Positions 8,363 to 17,788 of a DNA stretch of 51,890 bases are shown here, one piece after another. Numbering within the stretch: the first letter of the stretch is position 1; every line of letters starts with the position of its first letter. The stretch lies in contig CAZKCT010000009.1 in assembly GCA_964551545.1 (NCBI GenBank), positions 1 through 51,890 on the forward strand. Reading direction: 5' to 3'. A program made the position numbers and the translations under genes. A model generated the notes under the pieces. The model saw nothing but the letters and a program-made list of their open reading frames with translations, searched no databases and had not been told where the DNA came from. This DNA is from Thiopontia sp964551545. GTDB taxonomy: Bacteria > Pseudomonadota > Gammaproteobacteria > GCF-002020875.

Positions 8363-9126
8363 GAGAGATAGGCGATCCGCCCCTCCTCTTCAATTCGCCT
8401 CATCGCTGTGCCATAAAGCTGTTCGACCCGTTCAGGCGTTGCCATCCCCTCCACAGCTCCCTGTTCGACATCTCCATCCCTCATCAACATTAATAGGTGA
8501 GTGCAGTGGTGAATCGCCAGGTTGATATCATGGAGCACCATCACCACTGCAGCCTCTTGCACCACGGCCTGCTGTTTGACTCGTGCAAAAATCTCTTTCT
8601 GATAGGCTGGATCAAGGTGAGCTTCCGGCTCATCCAGCAGATAGAGCTGTGGCTGCTGCGCCAGCAGTGTTGCAACCGCAACTCGGCGGCGCTCTCCACC
8701 AGAAAGTGTATCCACCAGCCGCTCTCGCATGTCAGAGAGCCCCATCTCCACCATTACCTGCTCCACCATTGCGACATCCTCTGGCTGCTCCCCCCTCAAC
8801 CAGCTGGCGTGGGGATGGCGCCCCATCGACACCACCTCTTCTACAGTGGCTGGAAAAACATCCTCCTGGTGCTGAAACAGCAGCCCTACTTTTCTGGCAA
8901 TGGTTCTTCGCGACATCTGATCCAGCTGCGCTTCCCCAATCAACACCACACCATGATCCACTGGCCGTAGCCCAGCCAATGCATGAAGCAGAGTGCTCTT
9001 ACCAATACCGTTGACGCCCAACACCCCCCAAACCTCTCCTGCTGAAACGGCCCAATCCAGTCCACCACAGATCTGCTGACCCGCAATGGAGAGCTGTAGT
9101 TTCTGAGTAGAGAGAATAGCCTTCAT
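8356..9126 (-). CDS. btuD: Cobalamin ABC importer ATPase
   Basis: This 256-residue ATPase powers the BtuC permease. It shows Walker A GVNGIGKST (37-45), the Q-loop region LLFQHQED, the signature LSGGERRR, Walker B LYLLDEPEAHLD, and the H-loop VMVLHDINLA. It follows btuC with a 4-base ATGA overlap and is followed by btuF with a 7-base overlap, so all three subunits are made from one message. By sequence alone the FecE/HemV/BtuD family cannot be separated; context decides the substrate. Confidence 0.88.
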   Translation of the reverse strand: MKAILSTQKLQLSIAGQQICGGLDWAVSAGEVWGVLGVNGIGKSTLLHALAGLRPVDHGVVLIGEAQLDQMSRRTIARKVGLLFQHQEDVFPATVEEVVSMGRHPHASWLRGEQPEDVAMVEQVMVEMGLSDMRERLVDTLSGGERRRVAVATLLAQQPQLYLLDEPEAHLDPAYQKEIFARVKQQAVVQEAAVVMVLHDINLAIHHCTHLLMLMRDGDVEQGAVEGMATPERVEQLYGTAMRRIEEEGRIAYLSC

Positions 9127-10112
9127 CTTGCGCTCCGCTGCAGCAAATAGAGAAAGAGCGGAACACCCACCATCGCAGTGACCACACCGACCGGAAGCTG
9201 CTGCGGCGCAAGCAGAGTTCGGGAGACAATATCGGAGAGGACCAGCAACCCCCCTCCCAGTAGCACTGAGGCGGGAATCAGCAGACGATGATCCGAGAGC
9301 CCCATCAGACGGATCATATGGGGCACCACCAAACCAATAAAACCGACACTTCCCGCCAGCGTCACTGCAGTCGCAGTCAACAGGGAGGCCAACAGAAAGA
9401 GAATGGCTCGCAACCGCTCAACCGCGACCCCAAATGCCGCAGCCTGCTCCCCTCCTCGGGCCAGCACGTTGATCTCACGCGACAACAACAGCGCGACTCC
9501 AACCCCAACCAACAGCACCAATAGCTCCCATTGAGGCAACTGCGGCTGACCAAGATCCCCCATCAACCAGAAGAGCATGCCCCGCAACGCCCGGTCTGGG
9601 CTAACAGCTAACAGGAAGGTGATCACTGCACCCCATCCCGCAGCCACCACAACCCCTGTTAATAGCAACCGCATCGGATCCCAGTTCCCACGCAGGCGCG
9701 CCAGCCCAAAGACCAGCGCCATCGACAATAGTGCTCCAGCAAAGGCAGCGGGAGCCATCCAGGCCACCGAGGCTCCCGCCAGCAGCATCAACAGGGCCGC
9801 CACTGCTGCACCGCCGGACACCCCGAGCACATAGGGGTCAGCCAATGGGTTACGCAGCAGAACCTGCATCAATAGCCCAGAGAGCGCCAGCAGTGCTCCC
9901 ACCACAAAAGCAACCACCGTACGTGGCAGCCGCAACTCCAAAACTACCGTGGCGAGGGTACCCTGCTGCTCCCCCAACAGGACCTTCCACAACACCCCCC
10001 AATCAATCTCACTACTCCCCACTTTCAGCGCCAGCAGCATTGCAGCGCCTGCAAAGAGCAGGAAAAACAGCAACAACGGGGCGTTGCGGGAAACGGTGGG
10101 CAGACGACTCAT
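9123..10112 (-). CDS. btuC: Cobalamin ABC importer permease (FecCD family)
   Basis: BtuC is the inner membrane channel of the B12 importer. The 329-residue protein is almost wholly hydrophobic, with about ten predicted membrane helices, and carries FecCD family segments such as LRLPRTVVAFVVGALLALSG, NPLADPYVLGVSGGAA and the cytoplasmic coupling region GSVGFIGLVVPHMIRL. It heads the btuC-btuD-btuF operon and diverges from nei. The start ATG has no Shine-Dalgarno sequence (preceding bases AGCCCCTCT), and a good promoter ends 9 bases upstream, so the message may be leaderless. Confidence 0.88.
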   Translation of the reverse strand: MSRLPTVSRNAPLLLFFLLFAGAAMLLALKVGSSEIDWGVLWKVLLGEQQGTLATVVLELRLPRTVVAFVVGALLALSGLLMQVLLRNPLADPYVLGVSGGAAVAALLMLLAGASVAWMAPAAFAGALLSMALVFGLARLRGNWDPMRLLLTGVVVAAGWGAVITFLLAVSPDRALRGMLFWLMGDLGQPQLPQWELLVLLVGVGVALLLSREINVLARGGEQAAAFGVAVERLRAILFLLASLLTATAVTLAGSVGFIGLVVPHMIRLMGLSDHRLLIPASVLLGGGLLVLSDIVSRTLLAPQQLPVGVVTAMVGVPLFLYLLQRSAR

Positions 10113-10121
10113 AGAGGGGCT

Positions 10122-10149
10122 ATTATCCTTGGCAACCCTCCAGCGTCAA
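10122..10149 (-). promoter_or_regulatory. Promoter of btuC-btuD-btuF
   Basis: Minus strand TTGACG (10149-10144) and GATAAT (10127-10122) are spaced by 16 bases, each five of six to consensus. The seventh base after the -10 is 10115, which would leave a 5' untranslated region of only about 3 bases before the btuC ATG at 10112. No riboswitch fits in this 66-base interval. Confidence 0.6.
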
Positions 10150-10178
10150 ACCGCCCTCACTTCAACAAGGAAAATCCC

Positions 10179-11006
10179 ATGCCCGAAGGGCCAGAAATTC
10201 GCCGCGCCGCCAATCAGATTGCCACTGTACTGGAGGGGGAGCCGGTCATCGTCATTCAGTTTGGGCTGGAACGGCTGAAACCCTTCGAAAGCATGCTTCT
10301 GGGAGAAACCATCAGCCAGATTGAGACCCGTGGCAAGGCGATACTCACCCACTTCTCCAATGGCCTGACACTCTACAGCCATAACCAGCTCTATGGCCGC
10401 TGGGAGACCCTTGACCCCGGGGAGATTTCTAACAGTAAGCGACAACTGCGCATCCGTATCGATACCAGCAAGGGCAGCGCACTACTCTATAGCGCCTCAG
10501 AGATTGAGGTATTCACTGAGACAGAGATCAAACAACACTCTTTTCTCAACAAACTCGGTCCTGACCTATTTGACCCTGTATTGAACCCAGAAACGGTTCA
10601 GCAGCGACTACTCAGTTCCACATTTCGCAATCGACAGCTGGGTGGATTCTTAACCGATCAATCCTTTGTTGCAGGGTTGGGCAACTATCTACGCTGCGAG
10701 ATTTTGTTTCTCTGTGGGCTCCATCCCGCAACCAAGCCCACTCAATGCACACCAGAACAGATCCAGCAGCTCGCAACGCAAATCCTGAAACTACCCCGGC
10801 AATCCTATCGCACAGCGGGCATTACCTATCTTCCAGAGAGGGCCGAGTCACTCATAGCCAATGGAGCCACCAAAGAGTCGAGCCGATTCTGGGTTTTTCG
10901 TCGAGACAAGCGCCCTTGTCGCAAATGTGAAACAGCGATCATTAAGAAAAAACGTGGTGGACAGCCCTGTTACCTCTGCCCCAGCTGCCAATCGCTCCCG
11001 ATTTGA
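10179..11006 (+). CDS. nei: Endonuclease VIII (Nei), DNA glycosylase/AP lyase
   Basis: Nei removes oxidised pyrimidines from DNA and cleaves the abasic site by beta/delta elimination. The 275-residue protein begins MPEGPEIRRA, the Nei form of the family start, with the catalytic P2 and E3; K53 in the ETRGKAIL segment is the conserved lysine. The helix-two-turn-helix holds FVAGLGNYLRCEILF. A C-terminal zinc finger has four cysteines (CRKC and CYLCPSC with an 11-residue arm between). An AAGGAA ribosome site precedes the ATG. It diverges from btuC and ends just before the cobalamin riboswitch; there is no functional link to B12 that I can see. Confidence 0.93.
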   Translation: MPEGPEIRRAANQIATVLEGEPVIVIQFGLERLKPFESMLLGETISQIETRGKAILTHFSNGLTLYSHNQLYGRWETLDPGEISNSKRQLRIRIDTSKGSALLYSASEIEVFTETEIKQHSFLNKLGPDLFDPVLNPETVQQRLLSSTFRNRQLGGFLTDQSFVAGLGNYLRCEILFLCGLHPATKPTQCTPEQIQQLATQILKLPRQSYRTAGITYLPERAESLIANGATKESSRFWVFRRDKRPCRKCETAIIKKKRGGQPCYLCPSCQSLPI

Positions 11007-11039
11007 CCTGACTCCCCATCCCCGATAGGATTCGCCACC

Positions 11040-11360
11040 TGTTTTGGGTTCTCTTGGACGCAACCGCGAACAAGAGTGAAAAGGGAAGACTGGTGCGCAT
11101 CAACCATGCAACTCCAGCGCTGCCCCCGCAACGGTAGGTGAGAATAAACTGAGTCATCACGCCACTGCATCTGAAAGATGTGGGAAGGCGACTCAACCGG
11201 TTCACAGAAACCACTCACAAGCCCGGAGACCTGCCCGAGACAACACGTAGGCCATATCGCGGCGGGCGATATCCGGGCAATTTGACTTTGTCTTGATCTC
11301 CCAACTCTGCTGCTTTGGCCCTGGATTATCCAATGGATATGCGGGCGTGCATATCTGGAG
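11040..11360 (+). promoter_or_regulatory. Cobalamin riboswitch with expression platform, upstream of btuB
   Basis: The aptamer (about 11040-11245) shows the conserved blocks in order: an outer CTCTTG/CAAGAG helix, AAAAGGGAA with a downstream GGTG, GCTGCCCCCGCAAC (11119-11132), GCCACTG and GGGAAGGCG, and the B12 box GCCCGGAGACCTGCC at 11221-11235. Downstream lie a hairpin ATATCGC/GCGATAT (11254-11272) and a second GATATGC/GCATATC (11336-11355) that ends one base before the btuB ribosome site GGAG (11357-11360). ATATCC (11269-11274) can also pair with GGATAT (11335-11340), giving exclusive folds. No U-tailed hairpin is seen, so control of translation is the likelier mode. Bound adenosylcobalamin should repress btuB. 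Confidence 0.9.
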
Positions 11361-11369
11361 AGCAATTAA

Positions 11370-13214
11370 ATGAACAGAGCCAGCTTCCTCTCTGTTGCCC
11401 TGTTGGCAACAGCCACTCAATTTCCGGTCATGGCTGCCAATGAACTGGATCCGGTAATCGTAACCGCAACACGTACTGCCCAAACGATAGACGACAGCCT
11501 AGCTGCTGTAACTGTAATATCCAGCGAGGCTATCAAAGCTAGTGGAGCCAACCACCTTGCTGAGTTGCTTGCCGGTTACCCTGGAATTTATGTATCCGGA
11601 AAAGGAGGAGATGGATCAGATCAATCCATTTTTTTAAGAGGAACAAACTCTGATGCTGTACTGGTATTGATTGATGGAATAAAACTGGGGTCAGCAACAA
11701 CAGGGCAACCATCTTTAGCCCACTATCCACTATCTCATATCGAAAAAATTGAAATCGTACGCGGCCCACGCTCGGCGATATATGGGAGTGGCGCAATTGG
11801 TGGTGTCATCCAGATATTCACAAAGAAAAATGGAAATCGAACGACCGCAGAAATTGGTTTTGGATCACTAGATACAGAAAAAGTATCCGTAACAAAGGCG
11901 GGTTCAAACTCGCTCCTAAACTACTCTTTTACTGTTAGTCATTACAAAACAGAAGGAATCACTTCAAAACTCGGTGAGGCTGGAACAGAAGCGGACAGAG
12001 ATGGATACGAAAACAACGCCATAAGCCTTGCTCTCAACAGTCAGCTATCTGAGAGTACAGATGCATCCATCCACTGGATGTATGCGGATGGAGAAACTCA
12101 GCTAGACGACCACCTATATAGCGCAGCGGGTGGAGCCTATTCCGATACAGTGCAACAATCCATAGGTACAACACTCGATCACCATTTCAACGACCACTGG
12201 AATAGCCAACTCAAGCTAGGATATGTGGAAGATCTATCTCAAACATTTGACAGTAATCCATCCACAATCAACACCTATCGTAAATCTATAGCTTGGCAGA
12301 ATAACCTATACATTGATGACAACACCCTGACCCTTGGCATAGACCATATCAGGGATAAAATCTCATCAACAAAAAATTATTCAAAGGAAAAAATCAGCGA
12401 AGGGGCCATATTTGGCCAATATCAAACAAACATATACAACAGTGACTGGCTGCTCGCGTTACGGCATGTTGACAATCAAAGTTTTGGCGCACACAACACA
12501 GGCAACATCGAGTATGGAAAAGACCTCACCGACACATTGAGAATCACAGCCGCTTACGGAGAAGCTTTCCATGCTCCAGATATCAATGATCTTTACTGGC
12601 CCGTACTCGGCAACACATCTTTGGTTCCAGAAGAGTCCAAATCCTATGAACTTGGGCTCAGGTTCGGTATCTATGATTCAGAGTGGAAAACCTCATTCTA
12701 CAGAACAAGCATCAAAAACCTCATCGAATGGGCAGACTCTGGAACAGATCTTGATGGAGACGGCTGGGATGACTGGATACCCAGCAATGTAGGACAGGCA
12801 CTGATCAAAGGAATTGAACTAGAAGGAAACACAATCATTGCTGGATGGAATAGCCTATTATCCCTCTCCTATATGGACCATCAAGATACCACTGTAAACA
12901 AGCGACTCATCAGAAGGCCCATGTGGACATACAGGGCAAGCACTGACAAACAGTACAGTTCCTACACCGTTGGAGCAGCACTGTATGGTCAGTCATCATC
13001 CTTTGACGACAAGAGCAACACAAGAAGGCTCGGGGGATATGCCTTGGTTGATACCTATATCAAACGTGAATTGGACAAAAGCACTACCATCAAAGCCATG
13101 ATCACCAATCTTGCCAACAGACAATACACCCATGCAATGGACAGTTCTTCTCCCAGAAAATCATACAACACGCCAGATCGTGAGCTGATGGTCTCTGTTA
13201 CATACGAGTTTTAG
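11370..13214 (+). CDS. btuB: TonB-dependent outer membrane cobalamin receptor
   Basis: BtuB imports B12 across the outer membrane using TonB energy. The 614-residue precursor has a signal peptide (1-22, ending VMA), a Ton box DPVIVTATRTAQ close after it, a plug domain (about 40-150) with the IEIVRGPRSAIYGSGAIGGVI motif, and a beta-barrel ending in the C-terminal VTYEF pattern. The length equals that of known BtuB proteins. An Asp-rich segment near residues 455-465 (DLDGDGWDD) resembles a calcium-binding loop. The riboswitch directly upstream confirms the substrate class. Base composition is lower in GC than in neighbouring genes, which is common for barrel genes. Confidence 0.93.
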   Translation: MNRASFLSVALLATATQFPVMAANELDPVIVTATRTAQTIDDSLAAVTVISSEAIKASGANHLAELLAGYPGIYVSGKGGDGSDQSIFLRGTNSDAVLVLIDGIKLGSATTGQPSLAHYPLSHIEKIEIVRGPRSAIYGSGAIGGVIQIFTKKNGNRTTAEIGFGSLDTEKVSVTKAGSNSLLNYSFTVSHYKTEGITSKLGEAGTEADRDGYENNAISLALNSQLSESTDASIHWMYADGETQLDDHLYSAAGGAYSDTVQQSIGTTLDHHFNDHWNSQLKLGYVEDLSQTFDSNPSTINTYRKSIAWQNNLYIDDNTLTLGIDHIRDKISSTKNYSKEKISEGAIFGQYQTNIYNSDWLLALRHVDNQSFGAHNTGNIEYGKDLTDTLRITAAYGEAFHAPDINDLYWPVLGNTSLVPEESKSYELGLRFGIYDSEWKTSFYRTSIKNLIEWADSGTDLDGDGWDDWIPSNVGQALIKGIELEGNTIIAGWNSLLSLSYMDHQDTTVNKRLIRRPMWTYRASTDKQYSSYTVGAALYGQSSSFDDKSNTRRLGGYALVDTYIKRELDKSTTIKAMITNLANRQYTHAMDSSSPRKSYNTPDRELMVSVTYEF

Positions 13215-13250
13215 ATTGACCATCAAGGGTAGCCATCTTCTATCAACCCA

Positions 13251-14222
<972 letters not shown>

Positions 14223-14227
14223 TCCTA

Positions 14228-14827
14228 ATGTCCAACCACGAACAAAATCACAAACAACGGATGCAACGAAAGAAGTCGGTCATTGATGCCTCCATTGCAC
14301 GGGCTGACAAGAAACAAGGGGTACTACTGGTACTCACTGGCAACGGAAAAGGAAAATCGAGCTCTGCCTTCGGGATGGTGGCACGCGCACTTGGGCATGG
14401 GCTACAGGTAGGCGTTGCACAGTTCATCAAGGGGCGATCCGATACCGGGGAAGAGGCATTCTTCGGGCAACACCCCAACATCATCTGGCATGTCCTTGGT
14501 GAAGGATTCACTTGGGAGACGCAAAACCTATCGCAGGATATAGAGACCGCTCAGCACGGATGGGCCATTATCAAGGAGATGCTGAACGATGAATCAATCA
14601 ATCTGATTGTGCTCGATGAGCTGACCTATCCTCTCAAATATGGATGGCTTGATCTGGATACCATATTGGCAGACTTGAGGGGGCGCCCACGGATGCAGCA
14701 TGTCATCATCACAGGTCGAGGCGCGCCAGATGGCCTCTGCGATGCTGCCGATACTGTGACCGACCTGAAAGAGATCAAGCACGCCTATCGTGCTGGAATC
14801 ATGGCGCAAAAAGGGGTCGACCTGTAA
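14228..14827 (+). CDS. cobO: Corrinoid adenosyltransferase (CobA/CobO/BtuR type)
   Basis: This enzyme transfers the 5'-deoxyadenosyl group of ATP to cob(I)alamin or cobyrinic derivatives, making the coenzyme form. The 199-residue protein has the P-loop LTGNGKGKSSSAFGM near residue 38, the RALGHGLQVGVAQFIKG strand-helix, and the VLDELTYPLKYGWLD motif, all as in the family. It starts five bases after tonB, so btuB-tonB-cobO probably form one riboswitch-controlled unit joining import to activation. The symbol btuR is used for the same protein in enterobacteria. Confidence 0.93.
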   Translation: MSNHEQNHKQRMQRKKSVIDASIARADKKQGVLLVLTGNGKGKSSSAFGMVARALGHGLQVGVAQFIKGRSDTGEEAFFGQHPNIIWHVLGEGFTWETQNLSQDIETAQHGWAIIKEMLNDESINLIVLDELTYPLKYGWLDLDTILADLRGRPRMQHVIITGRGAPDGLCDAADTVTDLKEIKHAYRAGIMAQKGVDL

Positions 14828-14902
14828 CACCACTCTACCCACTCAAAAACAGAGGAAATTGATACAATTCCGCTATCGTTTAAAACAGTGAAGCAAAACC
14901 TT

Positions 14903-15676
14903 ATGACAAACAAGCAGCCTGTCATTTTGATCGGTGCCGGAGAGATGGGTGGCGTCTTTGCGCGCGGCCTGTTGCGTGCCGGCTACCCCGTCCATCCAGT
15001 CACCCGCGAGACATCCATCACCGAAACCTCAGATGCCATCCCTGAACCGGCTTTTGTGATCGTTGGCGTTGCCGAAGGAGATCTTCACCCGGTACTGGAG
15101 CAGATTCCCACCGTGTGGCGAGATCGTCTGGTACTACTACAGAACGAACTCCTTCCCCGTGACTGGAGACAGCACGGCTTGGAAAACCCCACCGTCATCT
15201 CGGTCTGGTTCGAGAAGAAAAAGGGAATGGACTTCAAGGTGATTATCCCCTCACCGGTATTGGGTCCTCATGCCCAGATCATCGCAGATGCACTCGCCAC
15301 GCTGGAGATCAGCACCAAGATACTTTCGACGCCAGCAGCACTGCTACAGGAGCTGGTGCTAAAAAATGTCTATATTCTCACCACCAATATCGCCGGCCTC
15401 AAGGTGGGTGGTAACGTCGGTGAACTCTGGAAAAATCACCAGGATCTAGCCCGCACGATTGCCAGTGAGGTGATTGATCTACAGGAGTGGCTGACGGGTG
15501 AATCCCTCAACCGAGAAGCCCTGATTGATGGCATGGTGGAGGCATTCAACGGCGATCTCAACCACAACTGCATGGGACGCAGCGCCCCCGCCCGTCTACA
15601 GCGCGCCTTGGAACTAGCCCAAGAGGCTGAAATCAACCTTCCCGAGATGAGTAGTATCAGCAGCAATGTCGGGTAA
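14903..15676 (+). CDS. Ketopantoate-reductase-like NAD(P)-dependent protein of unknown substrate
   Basis: The 257-residue protein has an N-terminal Rossmann fold with the dinucleotide motif LIGAGEMGG (residues 9-17) and a C-terminal helical domain. That domain carries a KPR/PanE-like segment, LKNVYILTTNIAGL followed by GNVGEL, with a lysine and asparagine in the positions of the PanE catalytic pair. It is shorter than PanE (about 300) and diverged, so pantothenate synthesis is not assured. An in-frame GTG at 14888 is an alternative start; neither start has a good ribosome site. It overlaps the next gene (CDF transporter) by 11 bases, which implies co-expression. It lies downstream of the B12 uptake genes, but I cannot assign a role. 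Confidence 0.7.
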   Translation: MTNKQPVILIGAGEMGGVFARGLLRAGYPVHPVTRETSITETSDAIPEPAFVIVGVAEGDLHPVLEQIPTVWRDRLVLLQNELLPRDWRQHGLENPTVISVWFEKKKGMDFKVIIPSPVLGPHAQIIADALATLEISTKILSTPAALLQELVLKNVYILTTNIAGLKVGGNVGELWKNHQDLARTIASEVIDLQEWLTGESLNREALIDGMVEAFNGDLNHNCMGRSAPARLQRALELAQEAEINLPEMSSISSNVG

Positions 15677-16820
15677 TCTGAACCAGAACAGCCCCAACTA
15701 CCCACAGGCGCGCCGTGCCACACTGATTGGTGCGGTTATCAATCTGCTGCTGAGCGGCATCAAGGTGGTTGTCGGGATCATGGGGCAATCACAGGCCTTG
15801 ATCGCCGATGGTGTCCACTCCCTCTCCGATCTCATCTCTGATGTGATGGTGCTCTATGCGGCCAAGCATGGCGATAAAGAGGCCGACGAGGATCACCCTT
15901 ACGGTCATGGCCGTATCGAGACACTGGTCACTGTTGCCGTTGGTCTGCTACTCATCATCGTCGCAGTCGGGATTTCACTGGATGCCATCAGTCGACTATT
16001 CCACCCGGAGCAACTGGCGCAGCCAACGATCATCGTGCTCTTCGCTGCACTGATCTCCATCTTCTCCAAAGAGGGGCTCTATCACTACACCCTGGCCGTT
16101 GCCAACCGCATCCGCTCCAACCTGTTGCGAGCCAACGCCTGGCACCATCGTACCGATGCCCTCTCTTCGATTGTGGTGCTGATCGGTGTTGCAGGAACCA
16201 TGGCTGGGCTGGAGTACCTTGATGCCATCGCCGCAGTTGGCGTCTCCCTCATGGTTGCTAAAGCGGGCGTTGACCTCGCCTGGGAGAGCATCCAAGAGTT
16301 GATCGATACCGGCCTCAAAGAGGAAGAGCTTACCAGGGTCAAAGAGCGCATTCAGAAGGTAGAAGGTGTCAACGAGATGCACCGTCTGCGAACCCGCAAG
16401 ATGGGCTCCAATATTTTGGTCGATGTCCATATTCTGGTCGATCCTCGCCTCAGCGTCTCTGAGGGACACCATATTGCCGACCAGGTCGAGCTGCGGCTCT
16501 ATCAAGAGATCGAAGATGTGACCGATGTGACGGTCCATATCGATCCAGAAAATGATGAGAAAGGCAAACCATGTCGCTCCCTACCGATGCGTAGCGAGCT
16601 GCTGCAGCGGCTAGAGCAGTGCTGGCGCGAGGTACCCGAGAGTCGGCTGGTTGAGGATGTCACACTCCATTATCTCAATGGCGAGCTGGACCTGGAGGCA
16701 TGGATTCCACTGGAGAAGATCAAGTCCAAGCAGCAAGGGGAAGAGATCGCAGAGAGACTCAACCGCTGCGTACTCAACGACCCCGAGATCAAACAGATCC
16801 GAGCCGTCTACTTCCAGTAG
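15666..16820 (+). CDS. Cation diffusion facilitator (CDF) family divalent metal transporter
   Basis: CDF proteins export divalent metals by proton exchange across the inner membrane. This 384-residue protein has about six membrane helices in the first 210 residues. The transport site is formed by two HxxxD pairs, H51/D55 in ADGVHSLSD and H160/D164 in WHHRTDALSS. A cytoplasmic domain (about 215-300) has the usual ferredoxin-like metal-binding fold, and an unassigned extension of about 85 residues follows. The HxxxD pairs fit zinc and related ions such as cobalt or cadmium. It overlaps the KPR-like gene by 11 bases and is followed after 9 bases by the AEC gene. Confidence 0.88.
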   Translation: MSGNLNQNSPNYPQARRATLIGAVINLLLSGIKVVVGIMGQSQALIADGVHSLSDLISDVMVLYAAKHGDKEADEDHPYGHGRIETLVTVAVGLLLIIVAVGISLDAISRLFHPEQLAQPTIIVLFAALISIFSKEGLYHYTLAVANRIRSNLLRANAWHHRTDALSSIVVLIGVAGTMAGLEYLDAIAAVGVSLMVAKAGVDLAWESIQELIDTGLKEEELTRVKERIQKVEGVNEMHRLRTRKMGSNILVDVHILVDPRLSVSEGHHIADQVELRLYQEIEDVTDVTVHIDPENDEKGKPCRSLPMRSELLQRLEQCWREVPESRLVEDVTLHYLNGELDLEAWIPLEKIKSKQQGEEIAERLNRCVLNDPEIKQIRAVYFQ

Positions 16821-16829
16821 CACACCGAC

Positions 16830-17744
16830 ATGTACAACGCCCTGATCCCAATGGCCACCCTGATTCTGGTTGGCTCGCTGTGGCGCTGGCTCAAACCAAT
16901 GGGGCTGGATGCCAGCACCACACGAAAGTCGCTGACTGGACTGGTCTATATGCTGCTCCTGCCAGCACTGGTACTGGATGTACTCTGGAAAGCCCCGCTG
17001 GGGCTCGACTCCTTCCGCATTATCCTGCTCTCTGCGGTCGCCACCATCAGCGCCGTCGTTCTCTCTACACTGATCTATCGACGCAACTGGCTCATCGCAG
17101 AGACCCGTGGCGCAATGATTATTGCCGCCTCCTGGGCCAATGCCACCTACCTTGGACTGCCTGTTCTGGAGCAGACCTTTGGCCCGGAGTTTCGTAGCAT
17201 TGCCCTCCATTACGACCTTTTTGCCAGCACCCCGCTACTGCTCACCCTTGGGGTCTGGATTGCCCGACAGCATGGCCACGGTGAGATCGAGAGAGGGCCA
17301 CTGAGTGAAATTATTCGAGTGCCTGCCATTTGGGCCGCTGTCATCGCGGTTGCGCTCAACCTCAATGGGGTCGAACCCCCTGATGGTCTACAAAAACTCC
17401 TCTCTCTGTTGGGGAACTCGGTAGCCCCACTAATGTTGCTAGCACTGGGCATGGGGCTACGCTGGAGCAGTCTAAAATGGGGCAGCCTACCTGCACTCGC
17501 CCCGGCCATCACCATTCAGCTAATGATGATGCCATTCATGATCTACTGGATCAGTCACGGTGTTGGACTGGAAGGGGACCTGCGCGCCGCAGTGATCATT
17601 GAGGCAGCGATGCCCACTATGGTGTTGGGAATGGTGATCAGTGACCGATTCCGCCTCAATACCGAGCTATTTGCCGCTGCAACCACACTCTCGACAGCCC
17701 TCTCGCTGGTTACACTTCCCCTCTGGTACAGCTGGCTCAGCTGA
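16830..17744 (+). CDS. AEC (auxin efflux carrier) family transporter
   Basis: This 304-residue inner membrane protein has about ten hydrophobic helices in two similar halves, as in the AEC family. Recognisable pieces are TRGAMIIAASWANATYLGLP and the C-terminal EAAMPTMVLGMVISDRF with the conserved A-MP motif. Bacterial members carry dicarboxylates such as malate or malonate, or amino acids. It starts 9 bases after the CDF gene, and a TRAP solute-binding gene follows 44 bases later. Two carboxylate-type carriers side by side suggest organic acid exchange, but the substrate cannot be read from sequence. Confidence 0.8.
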   Translation: MYNALIPMATLILVGSLWRWLKPMGLDASTTRKSLTGLVYMLLLPALVLDVLWKAPLGLDSFRIILLSAVATISAVVLSTLIYRRNWLIAETRGAMIIAASWANATYLGLPVLEQTFGPEFRSIALHYDLFASTPLLLTLGVWIARQHGHGEIERGPLSEIIRVPAIWAAVIAVALNLNGVEPPDGLQKLLSLLGNSVAPLMLLALGMGLRWSSLKWGSLPALAPAITIQLMMMPFMIYWISHGVGLEGDLRAAVIIEAAMPTMVLGMVISDRFRLNTELFAAATTLSTALSLVTLPLWYSWLS

Positions 17745-17788
17745 TTTATGATCAGTCTGCAATAACAACAACCAAAGGATTGAACTCG

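Noticed and set aside
15666..16820. CDF protein as a magnetosome MamB/MamM component
   Set aside because: No other mam genes are present, and the HxxxD pairs and neighbours fit an ordinary CDF metal exporter.
17780..17788. TTG at 17780 as the dctP start
   Set aside because: The AAGGA site would touch the TTG; it is correctly placed for the ATG at 17789, which also gives a normal lipoprotein signal.
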